From NCBI GenBank assembly GCA_014925825.1, contig JACGCK010000037.1, positions 248,001 through 312,000 of the forward strand: a stretch of 64,000 nt of DNA. The letters run 5' to 3'. How positions within the stretch are numbered: position 1 is the stretch's first letter; every line of letters starts with the position of its first letter. The translations under genes were made by a program, and so were the position numbers. The notes under the pieces were generated by a model. That model did no database searches. It saw only the letters and a program-made list of their open reading frames with translations, and was not told the DNA's origin. Shown here piece by piece: positions 45,948 through 57,949 of this stretch. The DNA comes from Pholiota molesta. Taxonomy: Eukaryota > Basidiomycota > Agaricomycetes > Agaricales > Strophariaceae.

Positions 45948-46029
45948 GGTTGAAGACTAAGTCGTAGCGATGAAAATATATTGGGGTGTATTTTTATAGA
46001 TACCTTAAATGAAACGACTTAGGGCTGGT

Positions 46030-47790
46030 GTATTTTCTAATCCTGATCGACTTTGCATTTCATTTGTCGTACATGACATTGTGTGTGTAGAAACATCGTC
46101 AGATCAGCATCTGATAACACATTATAAGTGAGATCGAGTCCGCGCTGTCCGCCATTAATCATGGAATGCACACAAGCCTGCTCCAGGCATCAGATCAGGC
46201 CATCACACACAAGGAAATTTCTTTCCTGCGTAGCATCTTGATGGCAAGGAATAATACATTGCGCACGGGCGCTGATACAGGGTTCTGGATATAATGCGGA
46301 CGTTTCACTGATGATGCTGTGGGTACTTGCTGCCAAAGATTAGGATTCTGCCCGCTCAACGCTCAGCGCTTGAACGTTGACCGTGAAAACACTTTCTTCG
46401 CCATCATATCCAATATATCCTATGCCTATTCTAATATAAAATAATCCCCATGACCTCAAAATAGAATATACACGTCAAAATAAATTCGAATCTGCTGGGC
46501 ATATGGATGAGTATTCGCTGCATTACCTTGCATTACCCAACTTCCGCTCAGCGCTTGAGTCTATTGCAGCATTCTGTGATTTTATGCAAACAGAGCTGGG
46601 GGCTCAGTTCAAGCGGCCGACAGAACTCTTAACAACCACTTATTCAAGGTATGGCGATGGGTCGATGTAAGTCACCTTTGAGTTCGGTGCCTCCTTGAAA
46701 CATTGGCTTGAAGTAGCTGCAATGTTCCTGCGGCCATCATTCAACATCGGAACTAGTTCCATACCTTTCGAGCCTTGTTCGATGGCGATGATCTGCTCTA
46801 TAATTATCTAAGTATGTGAGCGCCGTTCATCTCGTACGTCGCTGTTACTCAAATTTGGACTGTAATTGCGATAACCATTACGTTTGATATGAGTTTGGTG
46901 CCCGGTGTACTTTTTGACCCGTGTTAGAAATTCGGGCATTCATTACTGTCACTAGTAATTACAGTTGTGTACAATAGCCCAGCAGAGTTGTATTTTTCTC
47001 TGTAGACTTGTCGTCATTGTCATTTTGTCATTTGTGCTTTTGTTTATGACATGCCTACCTTCTCATTCCTCAACCCATCTACACAATTTTTTCCCATTAT
47101 GTGGATCGTATGTACTTATATTGCTAGGCCATAGGCCGCTGGTGTATTGATATATTGATTTGAAACGTCAAAATAATGCTGACAAGTGGTAGAATTTATA
47201 CTCTGTAGGCTATTGACGATGGGAGTTAATTGAGAACATTCAATCACCCACCGTATTGACCTCAGAAATGCACAAGTATTAATGCTGGAATAAAGCTTTG
47301 GAGATAATCCTTTTTCTATCTCAACCTCGTTCTCAAATACGAAATCTGTCTATATCTCTTTGAGCCCATCCATTGAACTGAATGCGGTGAGTAAATATCA
47401 ATAGGTCGATTTGGTACTGGGCCTGGTACTGAGAATAGCACAACAGGTATGTTTACCGCCGTGGCAGATGTAAATTAAAGGCCGTGTATACCGACCGTAT
47501 GCTTAACATAGAACATGTCTCATTCGGAAAAATCTAGGTCGCTTTAGTTGTTGCTAGTTGTCCTACCGTCTTGTTATTGAATGGCATACCGGAGTACCGA
47601 GCAGCCCGCTGTGTGTACTACAGCAAATGCGTATCTGTAGATTCATTGTATTGGAGATTCTCTAAGGCTCGCCGAGTGATACGGCGTATATTGTGTATTA
47701 ACGGTCTTGGGATTTTCTAATCAACGGTCCTAGATAGTATAAAATGGGTGCTTGTGTCGAATGTGTCGTTAGAGCTGGCCTCCCTACTAC
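46030..47790. other. Intergenic region without a recognised gene
   Basis: The first 100 bases carry the F-box upstream words (AGATCAGCATCTGATA at about 46100). The remaining 1.6 kb is moderately AT-rich with only short frames. No repeat ends or RNA fold could be supported. Confidence 0.5.
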
Positions 47791-47795
47791 CCAAC

Positions 47796-48726
47796 ATGCG
47801 CTGGACGTATACCTTTTTCATCGCCATTCATCTCCTTGTGCAAACTGTTGCGCACCCTATCTTTCCTGTGGGCACAGACAAAGGCGGCTTGGAACTGACA
47901 AGAAGAGAACCACTCCCTGCACAACCTCCTCCTCCTCCCCGCCGTTCGACGCGATTAAAGAAGCAGACTTCTTTTCTTCTTACTAGTGCCACAAGGATTC
48001 TCAACGCCCAGCGTTTGTCTTTCCTGTTTTCGCAGTCCTCCGCGTGTTAATATTATTATAACAGCTAAACCTCGTCAAAAGCCCCCGAAAACCGCGAAGG
48101 TCAAGGCAAGGCTACTTAAATCGCACGATTACCGACAGGTTGCCATGGCTCATGCAAAACTGCACAATATACCTTTCAAAATGTCGGATGTAACAGGTAT
48201 AGCATAGGGTATCTTGGATATCTTATTTATATGCTGAAAATATTTCATTAGACCACGTTCTCGAAGCTCAGATGGTCAGTACTCACATAGATGGACCAAT
48301 AGACGAAAAATGCCTAAAGGCACTCCGGGTTCATCTGAATGCACCAGACAACCTCGTGCTGGTGCACGACAAGACTAATTTGAACGTAGGCTTTTCGTTT
48401 AATACAAGCGAAGGGATAGGCACTCAGCCAACGAACTTGGATTTTAGAAGGCAACAGGAGTGGGGGGCCTGATTCATAACCCTGAGAATCCAAAACATCA
48501 TTTCAGCGATGAGGCCAAGGCTCATATAAGAAAGCACGCACCCGCCGTCAAGGATACTGCAAAAAACATTGATCAGGAGTTTCATGATGGGCATGTAAGT
48601 ACATGAATTTTGGAACGTCACATAGTTGAAGTTGAACGATGTTTACAGTGCAAAGACGTCAAAGTCAAATTTGGACCCAATGGAGTGCAAAATGCAGCCG
48701 AACGCATGATCAAGCATGCCCAGTGA
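47796..48726 (+). CDS. Small secreted protein of unknown function
   Basis: Five exons, 47796-47985, 48065-48196, 48252-48385, 48448-48594 and 48649-48726, give 226 residues with a consistent frame. The N-terminus MRWTYTFFIAIHLLVQTVA is a typical signal peptide with cleavage expected before HPIFPV. A proline run and basic patch (PPPPPRRSTRLKK) follow, then KPRQKPPKTAKVKARLLKS, DHVLEAQMV, KATGVGGLIHNPENPKHHF, HIRKHAPAVKDTAK and the end FGPNGVQNAAERMIKHAQ. The third intron (donor GTAGGC) must be removed to avoid a stop at 48471. The later half resembles small agaricomycete secreted proteins I recall without a name; the function is unknown. Confidence 0.7.
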
Positions 48727-48950
48727 CTTAGATTAATCAGACCATGAACGCTCTGTTAACTCGATTATTAGCTGTCTCGAACACAATCTCTCGAGCGCGG
48801 TTTATTTGTCAATGGTATATCTATTACATAGGCTGCTGTTTCACACAATTAGCACGAACAGCGATGAAACCATGTCTCTTTGGAGAAATTCAGTTGTCAA
48901 AATGTCTCGTCATATCGAATACAAGCAAGTACAGTCATCTAGAGTATTCC

Positions 48951-49125
48951 CTTCTCTAGGACCTATCTTATCCAAGCTCATACACACGAAACGATTCCAT
49001 TACTGCAAATTCGCGACGGGACCGAGGTACGGCAACGCGCCGCCGGCAGAGCTGCATAATGAAATGCGGGCGACGTTCCTGTCTAGTTCACAAGTGCTGG
49101 GTATACAGAGTACGGGTGATCAGAC
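48951..49125 (+). pseudogene. Fragment of the last exon of an F-box-like gene
   Basis: Plus reads GPILSKLIHTKRFHYCKF and PRYGNAPPAELHNEMRATF, matching exon 4 of the gene at 28090-29790 (GPILSELVHMKRFYYCGF). It stops after VLGIQSTG and jumps to 3' flank (GCCCACGCAAGCGAGATCAA at about 49160), so the second half of the exon is deleted. No exons 1-3 are found upstream. Confidence 0.8.
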
Positions 49126-49229
49126 AGTATTTGATTCTACAGATAGGTTTAAGAATGCCCACGCAAGCGAGATCAATTGGCCTACTTACTACTTAGCGCT
49201 TAGCCCTTAACACGGTCGACTGCAGGAAT

Positions 49230-50790
49230 TTCAAACTCCGATTGGAATCGTGAACACCGCTCCACGGCCGCTCTGCCTCACTCTCCCCACCAACTCCCCC
49301 TCCACTGGACTCCTGTTCTAGCGAACACACCGCGGGCTCGAAGCGATGGTTCGCGTTATGCTGTGCTGGCCAAATGCTGGCTCTTCAAGCGACAAACTCC
49401 AGTGTTTTCTGGCACCCGACGAACTCCATCCTCATCGACTCGCAAACGACTCGCTGTATGCTCCCCCGCCCACAGTTGTCCCCAGGGCCATGTTCGATGG
49501 CGGCAACCTGCCCCTCACCATGTCAGCTCCGAAACATCCATTCCGCCCACCTCCTCTCATTCGAAATGCGCGACGCCATCCAGCGCCTGGAAAGATCAGG
49601 TGAGAGATTCGTGCACGGGCGACTCGCGCTCACGGTTTTATGCCAGCTATTGATCTACCGGCTCAACAGCCTTTCTCCCCTCTAAGCAGGCCCACTTTCC
49701 TCACGCTCGACGGCCGCACTCGACGACTGGCCCACACCGCGAACGCCATCAACGAGCAATATCGGCGTCGAGTGGCCAAGCTTAAGTAACTTCTGGCACT
49801 GTGCGTTGGAGGTGCGCAAGCTGCTGTTCTTCATGTACCACTACCACTACCACGAGCGCGAAGGCCATTTCCCTCTCCCCACTTTCCGCCCTCGTTCTTC
49901 TGACCTTTGTCCGCAGCATGCCCCTCCGCCGCCGCGTCTCCGCCCGTTATCTGCCAAAGGCGGATGTGCGCTGCCCGCGAGCCGCTGGTCTGTGCTGTGG
50001 CTTGATTCTTGAGGATGGCGCGGTGTGCGGGTGCGGCCGGGTGGGGTCTCCGTCTAGCGGTGATCTCCACGTAGCGCCTCCAGCTGGAGGCGAGGCGTCT
50101 GGCTGTTCGTGGATCACCGGCGTTGCTTGTTGTTGCCGCTGATATAGAGTCTGGTCAGAAGATGTAAAACAACAGCTTCCGCACGCGGGGCGCGGCACGT
50201 CGGGCGTCGTTTCCTGGCGGGACACAGAGGACAGGGGTAGGTCGCGTCGTGGCGAGCTCGGAAGGGCCATCCGCGCGCCCAGCCAGCGTCTGCGTCTGCA
50301 TCTGCCGTGCGTCGTGGCAGTCTGTACCGCCATGCATGGGAGATACATGCGCCGCGGAGCGTCGTTTGCCGTGGAGCGTCGCCTGCGCGGAGCGCGTCGG
50401 CTGCGGCCATGGCTGGCGCAGGCGTACAGCCTGGGGACGAGCTGTGGGGTGTACGCAGAGACCGTCCTCGGCGGGTGCGCGACGCCATCCGAGTGCCGGC
50501 GTCAGGGAAGGGCTGAAGCGGTCGCCAGCGCGGACGTGTCGGCGGCCTCGCACCCGTGCCTGTGTGCACCAGCCTACCCGTGTTCTCGCGGTTGGAGTCG
50601 TTCCGCGGTGTGCATGAGGATAGGCGTGAAATATGAGTGAGACTTTCCATCGGCATCTGTCCAGTATCGCAGAAGATGCGCAGCCGTCGTCCGTTGACCG
50701 TCCGTGCCGTGACTGCAGGATGCACGCGTTGGATGCGTCCGAGATTCAGGCGGGTTTCGGATTATGATGCATCTGCGCGGCGGGCTTATT
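49230..50790 (+). repeat. Segmental duplicate, second copy (partner 31005-32440)
   Basis: It has the same order and strand as the first copy, from TTTCAAACTCCGATTGGAAT to TTGGATGCGTCCGAGATTC. In both places it follows sequence of an F-box-like last exon (29.8 and 49.1 kb), so the duplication took in the gene end plus this block. The long overlapping frames on both strands are a GC-rich artefact; none is conserved between the copies. Confidence 0.65.
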
Positions 50791-50864
50791 GACTAGCTTG
50801 TGCCGCAGCCGAGTGCATTAGGGATGTAGGGAGGATACAACGTAGTGCGAAATATAGTCAGGTA

Positions 50865-51010
50865 CCAGTGTTACAAGGCATAATAGCTTTCCGTTCACTG
50901 GTGTGCAAATGGCGATGGCGACCAGAGACAGTAACAATAAATATTGTCTTATATTATCCGTTAAGAATATCACATGTTCAGGCAAGTGCAGAAGAAGTCA
51001 TGATCGAAGC
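50865..51010 (-). pseudogene. Scar of a deleted F-box-like gene
   Basis: About 50870-50980 matches the 3' flank of the copies (CGTTCACTGGTGTGCAAATGG and then CACATGTTCA). It is joined at about 50981 directly to AAGTGCAGAAGAAGTCATGA, the first codons of copy 7 read in reverse, and then to its 5' leader. The whole coding body, about 1.7 kb, is gone. Confidence 0.7.
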
Positions 51011-51076
51011 CGGAGTGTTGAAAATATGTCGAGGTGTATTTTTTAGATACCTTATATGAACCGACTTATTAATAAT

Positions 51077-51095
51077 TAGGGCTGGTTGATCAACG
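51077..51095 (-). promoter_or_regulatory. Orphan conserved upstream element
   Basis: TTAGGGCTGGTTGATCAAC, left in place upstream of the deleted copy. About 80 bases further on, GCAGCATCTGATAACAC keeps part of the second shared word. Confidence 0.4.
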
Positions 51096-51782
51096 TGTTC
51101 ATCTTCTAATCCTCGATCAACTGTGCGTTTTGTTTGTCGTGCATGTCGGTATGTGTGTAGAAGCATCGTAGCAGCATCTGATAACACGTTATAAATGGAT
51201 TCCCTCAGAATAGACAATCGACTCATCGGATCGATGACATTGATTAGATGATTCGTTGAACCACTTAAATTTGTGTTAGACCCAGTGAGATGATGTCTGC
51301 CGTCAACCATAAAATGCACATAGTCTACTGTCTGTCGTGTTAGCTGGCGCACTGCAGTAAAATTACAACAACAAAGCTCTTGGAGAAAATAATTTGCTTC
51401 GTCTGATCGTTCCATCTGTCGCGCGTGTGAAATTTCTCGTCGTGGGCGCTAATTTAGTCACGAGTGCGCAACGAGGTTCAGCTTGAGGGAAGTGACGTGG
51501 GCCACCCACCAAACCTTCCTTTCGCAGTCCACCATCGACAAGCGCCCTCCTTGCGAGCTGTCATCACAGGAGATGCCTGGGCGCACATCAGCACATGGCT
51601 CGAGTGGAGATGGGTGAGTGCTGCACATTCTCTCGTTCACAATCATCGTTGATTGAAGCGCATGTTGGGATAGCCGGGATCCACCTCCGTACAGTCCGAT
51701 AAGCCACCAAGAGCGAACACCACTGCTGCCTACGATCCAATCTTATGGGTCCACCGACGCCTCGGACCGTCTTGCAAAAGCG

Positions 51783-52744
51783 ATGCCTGCGCCTGCAACT
51801 GTCTTCACTGATCCGCGGTCCTGGTTCATCATGTTCCTCTGTATCGTACTTGGCTACTCGATTCAAACGCCATTGGATTCAGCCTACCGACAAGGAATTC
51901 AAGCAGTATGGAACCAAACCAGAGAGGCCCATGAGCAATGGGTCTCCGATGCGAAGGCAGAGAGAAATCATTGGGATGAAGACCGAAGGCAGAGGCAGGA
52001 GCAAGATAGGTTGGAGCACGAGGAGCACGAGCGCAAGAGGCATGAGATCCAGTGGCAGGGATTCGAGCGGCATCGGTGCACACGCTATGGGACAAGGGAG
52101 TATACAGCGACTCTGTCCAACGTCCCGCTCGGCTTTAATGCGGTCGACGAATGTTCGGAAAAAACGATATGGATAAACGGTCGAGACGTGCGGCCTAATC
52201 GTTGCGAGGATCCAGTGGGTTCTTTGTCTTCGTTGGTGAATGTGACTTATTCGATCTCCATTCTGTCCAGGGCTCTTGCGGCAAAGTAATTGGGCACTGG
52301 GAAGTCGACTTCAATGAGCCGGAATGTACGCCTTCATGGGGACAAATTGTAGATAAGGTGCTGCGTTTCCCTTCTTCTTAAGAGCGTGATACCTCGCGAA
52401 TTTAACGCCTACCTGTAATTTTAATAGGGCTGTTGGGGCTCCCGCACTAGGGTGAACAAATCGTTCTTATTTTTCTTACGTGCTCCTTTCTCAGGTTTTA
52501 TAATTCTAGCGATATGACGCCGAATTAATTCACATCTCTGAATATGAAAGCTGGATGGACGTGTGTGCATCGATGAGCGCTAGATATTGGACTGTTTATC
52601 TACCACCAGGCGCGCAATGCACTCGGTGCTATGTGAGCGGTGTTTCCCTTCGGTCAATATAAAACACTGATGATATGCCAATAGGGACGCAAGTGTGGCT
52701 CAGGATACTGGGCAACTTGGTACATCGAAGACTGGGGTTGTTGA
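51783..52744 (+). CDS. Membrane-anchored coiled-coil protein of unknown function (paralog 2)
   Basis: Exons 51783-52235, 52271-52357, 52428-52451, 52510-52632 and 52685-52744 give 248 residues. The membrane span is WFIMFLCIVLGYSI (residues about 14-30), followed by PLDSAYRQG, a charged helix and the same Cys-rich part and end (GYWATWYIEDWGCC) as the paralog at 39303. The first intron is just 35 nt (GTGAATG to TCCAG); if it is kept, translation stops at AAK shortly after, so its removal is needed for the conserved C-terminus. Upstream sequence (51550-51780) is also like that of paralog 1. The pair arose from a duplication that included the neighbouring F-box-like gene. Confidence 0.75.
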
Positions 52745-55700
52745 GGTTCGAAAGAATTTGAGAGTTGTCAATACTGCTTTTGGCGAGTCCTGATCTACCC
52801 TTTCTTGTCTTTTCGATCGTTGGTCTGGTATTCCTTTCTATCGGTCGATTCTTCTTGTTGAACTTTGCCAGATTTCCTTCGAACCTTCGATCGTATTTTG
52901 GCTTGTATAAAATTCTTATGTACAAATAAATTGAATGTAGCTCGAATTTCAACTCTACCCAGGCTCGTACTTTTTAACATCGTTCTCTGTCTTATCAGCA
53001 CATCAACATCTCCTGATGCTTGCTACCTTTTTTATCATCGTTCCCGAATCTAAAAAATGGGATTGGTAACGAAAATAAGGCGCGATCGCGGTATATATTG
53101 AAATGCTAACGATCAGATTCTGCGCGGTTCGAAGCCAGAACTTGGAACAGAGGTCAGATCGAGAGCGAGCCACTATGGATCCCCTACCCGAAGTGATAAT
53201 CAAGGTATGTACATGACTCTGCTTCGGAAGATAACTCAAACCGGGGTCGAGCCGCTATATCCTGTCAATACCGCGAGTATTGCGAGTTATATCATAGAAA
53301 TGGAACGATCGATTAAATAGACAAGTTATTGCTATGCCCCAGGTCTTCTACCATAGCGCCAAAACACTTCCAGATGTTGATGAACAAGTCATCCAAATGA
53401 TCCTAGTCCTTGTCGTTGTAGGAGTTCGTCGGACTCGCGACACTTGATCGCTTGGGTGCTGCAGTGGGGTTCGAGCACGTATCCAGTCTGAAGGGTAGAA
53501 GGAAGACCCAAAGCAAGAGCGCAATCAGTACCGCTTCGTACTTGGGCATACAGTGTCACGAAGTGTACCTTGCAAACGTAGGGGTCGACGCTGCTCCACC
53601 ACTGCTACAAGCTGCGGCCGGCGTATTCCTCAAGGAAGGAAAGGAGCCAGCGGATGCACGTTGGGTGGGATATCGAAGTGCCGCAGGGAATCAATGACGC
53701 TGTACAGCCAGATCTCGCAGTCAGCGTCACTTGACACGCGAATCAACAGGGCCTGTAACGCTCACCATCGCGGAGCTGGGCTGAGGTGCTTTTGCGCTGG
53801 TAGTATCGTTTCGACGGCGAGCTTGCAAAGCTACAACTTCTGAGCCGGTAAGCGCTACAACAACACAAGAGTCTTACGGGCAACAGAAAGACTCACAGCG
53901 TCACAGCCCACTCGCTGGTTTTATCATCACCAGCGCCCATGCTGGCGGCCTGCGAGTAAGAAAAATTGCCGAGTGCTGGGCGGTTCAAGTGTGGGCACTG
54001 CTCGATTCTGGTGCCGGGCGGCCTTGGTGTCGATGGCGCGAAGGTCGATGGCGCGAAGGGCCTAGTCGTCGATGCTCAGGTCAGTAGGATTCGTAAAGAG
54101 CGGAGGCTATACACGTACGCCCTTCTTTGCGAGCGCGTAGCTGGCATGGAGAGAACTCATCAAGCTGTCGCGCTGGTCCTGAGGCCTGTGGCGCGAGCGG
54201 GGCAGCAATACAGCCGCAGACATCGAGGTGGGACGATAAGAGAGCGCTAAAGGTTCCCAGTAGCGGCGCTGGAGCTGCTCGCTTGACAGTCCCGGCATAG
54301 CGTAGGCTTCGTGTATGCCCCTGCCATTCACCACATGGAACCTGCAAATCTACTCAGATCTCCGTCGCACATGTAGTCATCGCTGTTCTGGGACAGTCAA
54401 GTCCATCCTAGACTCTGGGCTCTGAGCCCGGCGAGGTTTGGGGGTGCAGTCGATGTCGATGAGACCTTGAGGAAACTTATGATGAGGAGAGCAGCAAGAG
54501 TCGAGTGTTGTTGATATCTGGCTTATATCAGCATCATATCACGTCACACCGGTAAGTTCTGTGACGCTATATTTTGCCTTCATCATTGCTCGCCCAATAT
54601 GAAGTGAATGTATGTTTTGAAGGCCGAGATTGTATCCAGTTCTATAATGACTATTACTTCGTATTATTTGATTATCTTAGATTTACAGCCAAAGCAGATA
54701 AATAGTCAAAGTTTCTGGTCAGGATTGATCACACGCGGGCCGGCTCAGTGACACCCTCATTGTCACGCTCGACTCGCAACTCTCGACTCGTTAGTCGTCT
54801 CTCGGCGTCGCGCTCTTCAGTCTCCTGTGACCACCTATCCTCTATACTCCTCGGATAATAGAGACAGCTCCTCGCCTGAACGTATTTGCACTGCAGTGAT
54901 AGACCAGGACCTTGGGTGAGCACCGTCATTGCTCCTTCCCTCTGATGATCAGTTCCAGCCTCGAAACGTCCACGGATTTACATCCACATCTTCATCTTTC
55001 GCGTTTTTGATGTTATCTATATAGCCTCAACAGGGATTAGTGCCTCCTGAATCACAATAACTACCGAGTCGTTCTTTCTTCGCGATGCGAATTCAACGCG
55101 AGAATTTGACCTCATCCCGTCATCATATATGTTTGCACAATATCTGTATTGGATGTGCAGCTAAAGTCGGTCCTGAAATTTTAAAACACGTTCCTCACAC
55201 TGATACGCTGGTCTATAAGAGATAACTTAAATATAAACTCCCTGCGCGTTCGACGCCGAGGTCCGACACGCGATGTCCATGCACATCATCGCACTAGGAT
55301 CTCAGATTGATATATCGGCGGAGATGTCGATCCTGTGGATGATCTTCTGTCGACAGATATAACATGAGCTCCATGGACAGTTCCCGTCGAATCTCGACTC
55401 AGTGGCGCCGTTGATGCGGTCAGCATACGATGACTCACTCCCCGCGAGGCCGACGACTGAGAAACGAAGGCATAGGGAGCTATCTATGTCGCAGCGGCTT
55501 CAAATGGTTCAGACGCCGTGAGTGCCTCCGTTGTAGAATTCAAATTGGTTATGGATGCTACTGTGTTATCCAGTGTGATTCTAAATTATATTGACGTTCG
55601 ATATTATGAAGGTTTCTGAGAGTTTACAGTAGTATAAATGCATCATTCATCTAGAGATTAAACCGCTGCCTGTAAAATCGCGCATAATAAGCTCATATAA

Positions 55701-56100
55701 AGGTGCTGTAGAAGCGACCTCGACTCACAGCTGCAAAGTTTGTGTCGGGGCTTGTATCAATCTTTTCATTTTGGGGTAAATAACGTCCTTCCTGGGTCCA
55801 GCCCTCCCGTCTGGCGTTCAAGCTGTTAACATCAGAGGCAGTCAGTAATCAACGATGTGAGTTAAAACTTCGTGTTACGCACGAGACAAGTAGCGAGATG
55901 GATAGAACTTAAAACACGCCGTCTGATGTGAGTAATGTAATTCATGTGTAATTGGAAGAAAAACGAAGTACCACGGGTGAGACACATAAATAATGCTTGC
56001 CAGGCAACTGTAAGTAGCGAGGGTTAAGAATGGAGTGGAAACTGGGATGGGGTTACATATTGATACTCACAAGTGCGAGGCAGGAACAGGAACTTGGGTC
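52745..56100. other. Intergenic region with one duplicated stretch
   Basis: Up to about 53047 the sequence follows the 3' flank of paralog 1 (40259-40550). Then come about 650 bases without a counterpart, then 53690-54110 matches 40540-40920. From 54110 to 56100 only short frames are present, with no recognised gene, element ends or RNA. Confidence 0.5.
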
Positions 56101-56153
56101 CATGACACGTCAATGAGCTTCAAGTAGGTGAAACGGACGGTGCGCTACTCACG

Positions 56154-57176
56154 GTGAATAACAAAGTAAGGCCAGTAAAACTGGTGACAACGCCTGTTTC
56201 TGAGGAACGAAATAGGTAAAAGGTAATCCTATAGATAGCAACGATCTGCATCGACACGTACCAATCGTCCATATAATAAGTTTCCTAAGCTTCCGCGCTG
56301 TACTGATGTTGTAAATGACGCTTAGCGTCTGCAAAAGAAAGCAAAAAAAAAAATCGCTCACCTGCCAAATACCACGCCTTGCCCAATGCGTTGTAAATGG
56401 AAACATAGCGCTGCTGCCAGCACTACGTCCACCGCTGCACAAATACCGAGCACTGCGGTGACCACCCATTGTATCTCATGATTTATGTCGAATATCAGGA
56501 TTGCGTTCATGTAGACTTTGAACGCCAGTAGCATCGTGAACCCAAAGGACGCGAGAGAGGCAACTGTACAAAGGAGCGGGATTATCACAGCCTTACCGGC
56601 GCTTACTACACGCACACGATAAGCGAAGAATATCTAAGAATTAAATTTGAGTTCTCTGTTGAATGGGAATGGCGAAAACGCTGCGCGTGGATGCGTACAT
56701 GAATTGAAGGAGCTATGATTCCGCTGAGCATAATCGATAGCGAGACGGATTCTGGTGGCTGCTCTGTCCAGGTACGCCCCTCAGACCGACGAATTTGTTG
56801 AACGATGAAAAAGTGAAAGTAGTGCACTGCACAAATAGAATGACTGAGCTCGCCGAGCCTGATGTTCGAGTATATCAGACATTGTATGGCTTCAGTAGAG
56901 GAATGCATACCATATCCCTGCCACCTGTGAACGAGGAATATTAGTGCTGCACAATATTCAATGCGATGCCGTGCCATATAACAGAGGAGGTGGTATAATA
57001 GTACTCACCAAACATTTCAGCGCGACGGAATCTGAACAATGTGCGAAGTAGCGATATGTTTGCAGGCTCAGTACTCCAAAGAGGATGGCGGAGACGAATA
57101 TACCGATCAACAATGAACCAAGGAGTGCTTCGATATTATCGATGCTGAGCGACTGTACAAGCGGCCCAGTAGACAT
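56154..57176 (-). pseudogene. DUF6534-type multi-pass membrane protein, apparently broken
   Basis: Exon 1 (57176-57009) reads MSTGPLVQSLSI, then a span LLIGIFVSAILFGVLSLQTY and YRYFAHCSD, the usual start of this agaricomycete membrane family. Exon 2 starts at 56924 (VAGIW), but the matching continuation IQCLIYSNI needs a one-base shift near 56908. Later pieces are 56633-56362 (IFFAYRVRVVSAGKAVIIP, then VVTAVLGICAAVDVVLAAA) and 56328-56262 joined to 56199 on (TLSVIYNISTARKLRKLI, then WTIETGVVTSFTGL); the frame across the GTGAGC intron at 56361 also does not match. So at least two disruptions are likely, unless unusual splicing rescues them. The function of the family is unknown to me. Confidence 0.6.
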
Positions 57177-57949
57177 CTAGCGAGTGTGATAAATGTAGGA
57201 ACAGAAAGGAAGGAGAAATTCCAGGTGAAATGAGCGGAGAAGAACATAAAATTTTCTGTCCTTCGAGGCGGTGCTGCACCCAACGTGTTTGATTTTGAAG
57301 ACATCATTTGCTTCTGCGCGCCAGCATAGCAAACGAGTTCCGATCCCTGGATGTTGATTTGGCAATCAATGAAACATGATATCCATCATGGCCAATACTG
57401 TGTGTCGCTCTCACCTGTACTCCCGACTGATCAGTGATAACTCAGATTCGATTCTACCTCATTGTGCTATCTGCATATATTCATACCTAGGACGGTCGAT
57501 GTTCTGATTGACCATACAAGATTTCGAGTACATAGGGAAAGATACCATCAGTCGGCCAGAAACCTCTCGCTTTGAGCGGTTAGTACATAGTTCCACCGGA
57601 GTAGTCTACAAATCAGCAGTCGTCGATTTAAAATGATCACAACTTCGCCCATAACAAGTGATAAGATCTTTTGTGACTGAAGTACTGACTGGTGACCAAC
57701 GTTGCTAGGATCAAAATATAATTACTAAACACTACGCAAACGAATGCTAAAGTTGCTTCAAAATTGCTCTAAAATCGATTAGCATCATAATGCCTAAAGT
57801 TAAGAGAATGAATGTGTGCGTAATCGATATTTAAAGATAGAATAGAGGGTTCAATATAGGAATATTTCACTTTATGTGGAATCAACGCCTTCCTCCATAT
57901 CAAGATTTCGAGAATGTGAGCTCTGGGAGTAGTCGATATGCGTTAGCCC
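57177..57949. other. Spacer between two membrane-protein genes
   Basis: Upstream of the gene starting at 57176 and downstream of the one ending at 57950. No open frame of note; AT-rich at 57700-57850. Promoter and terminator signals are not distinguishable by eye. Confidence 0.45.

Noticed and set aside
50114..50725. Minus-strand frame of 203 codons in the duplicated block.
   Set aside because: The partner block at 31-32.4 kb does not keep this frame, and the product is Arg/Pro-rich without motifs.
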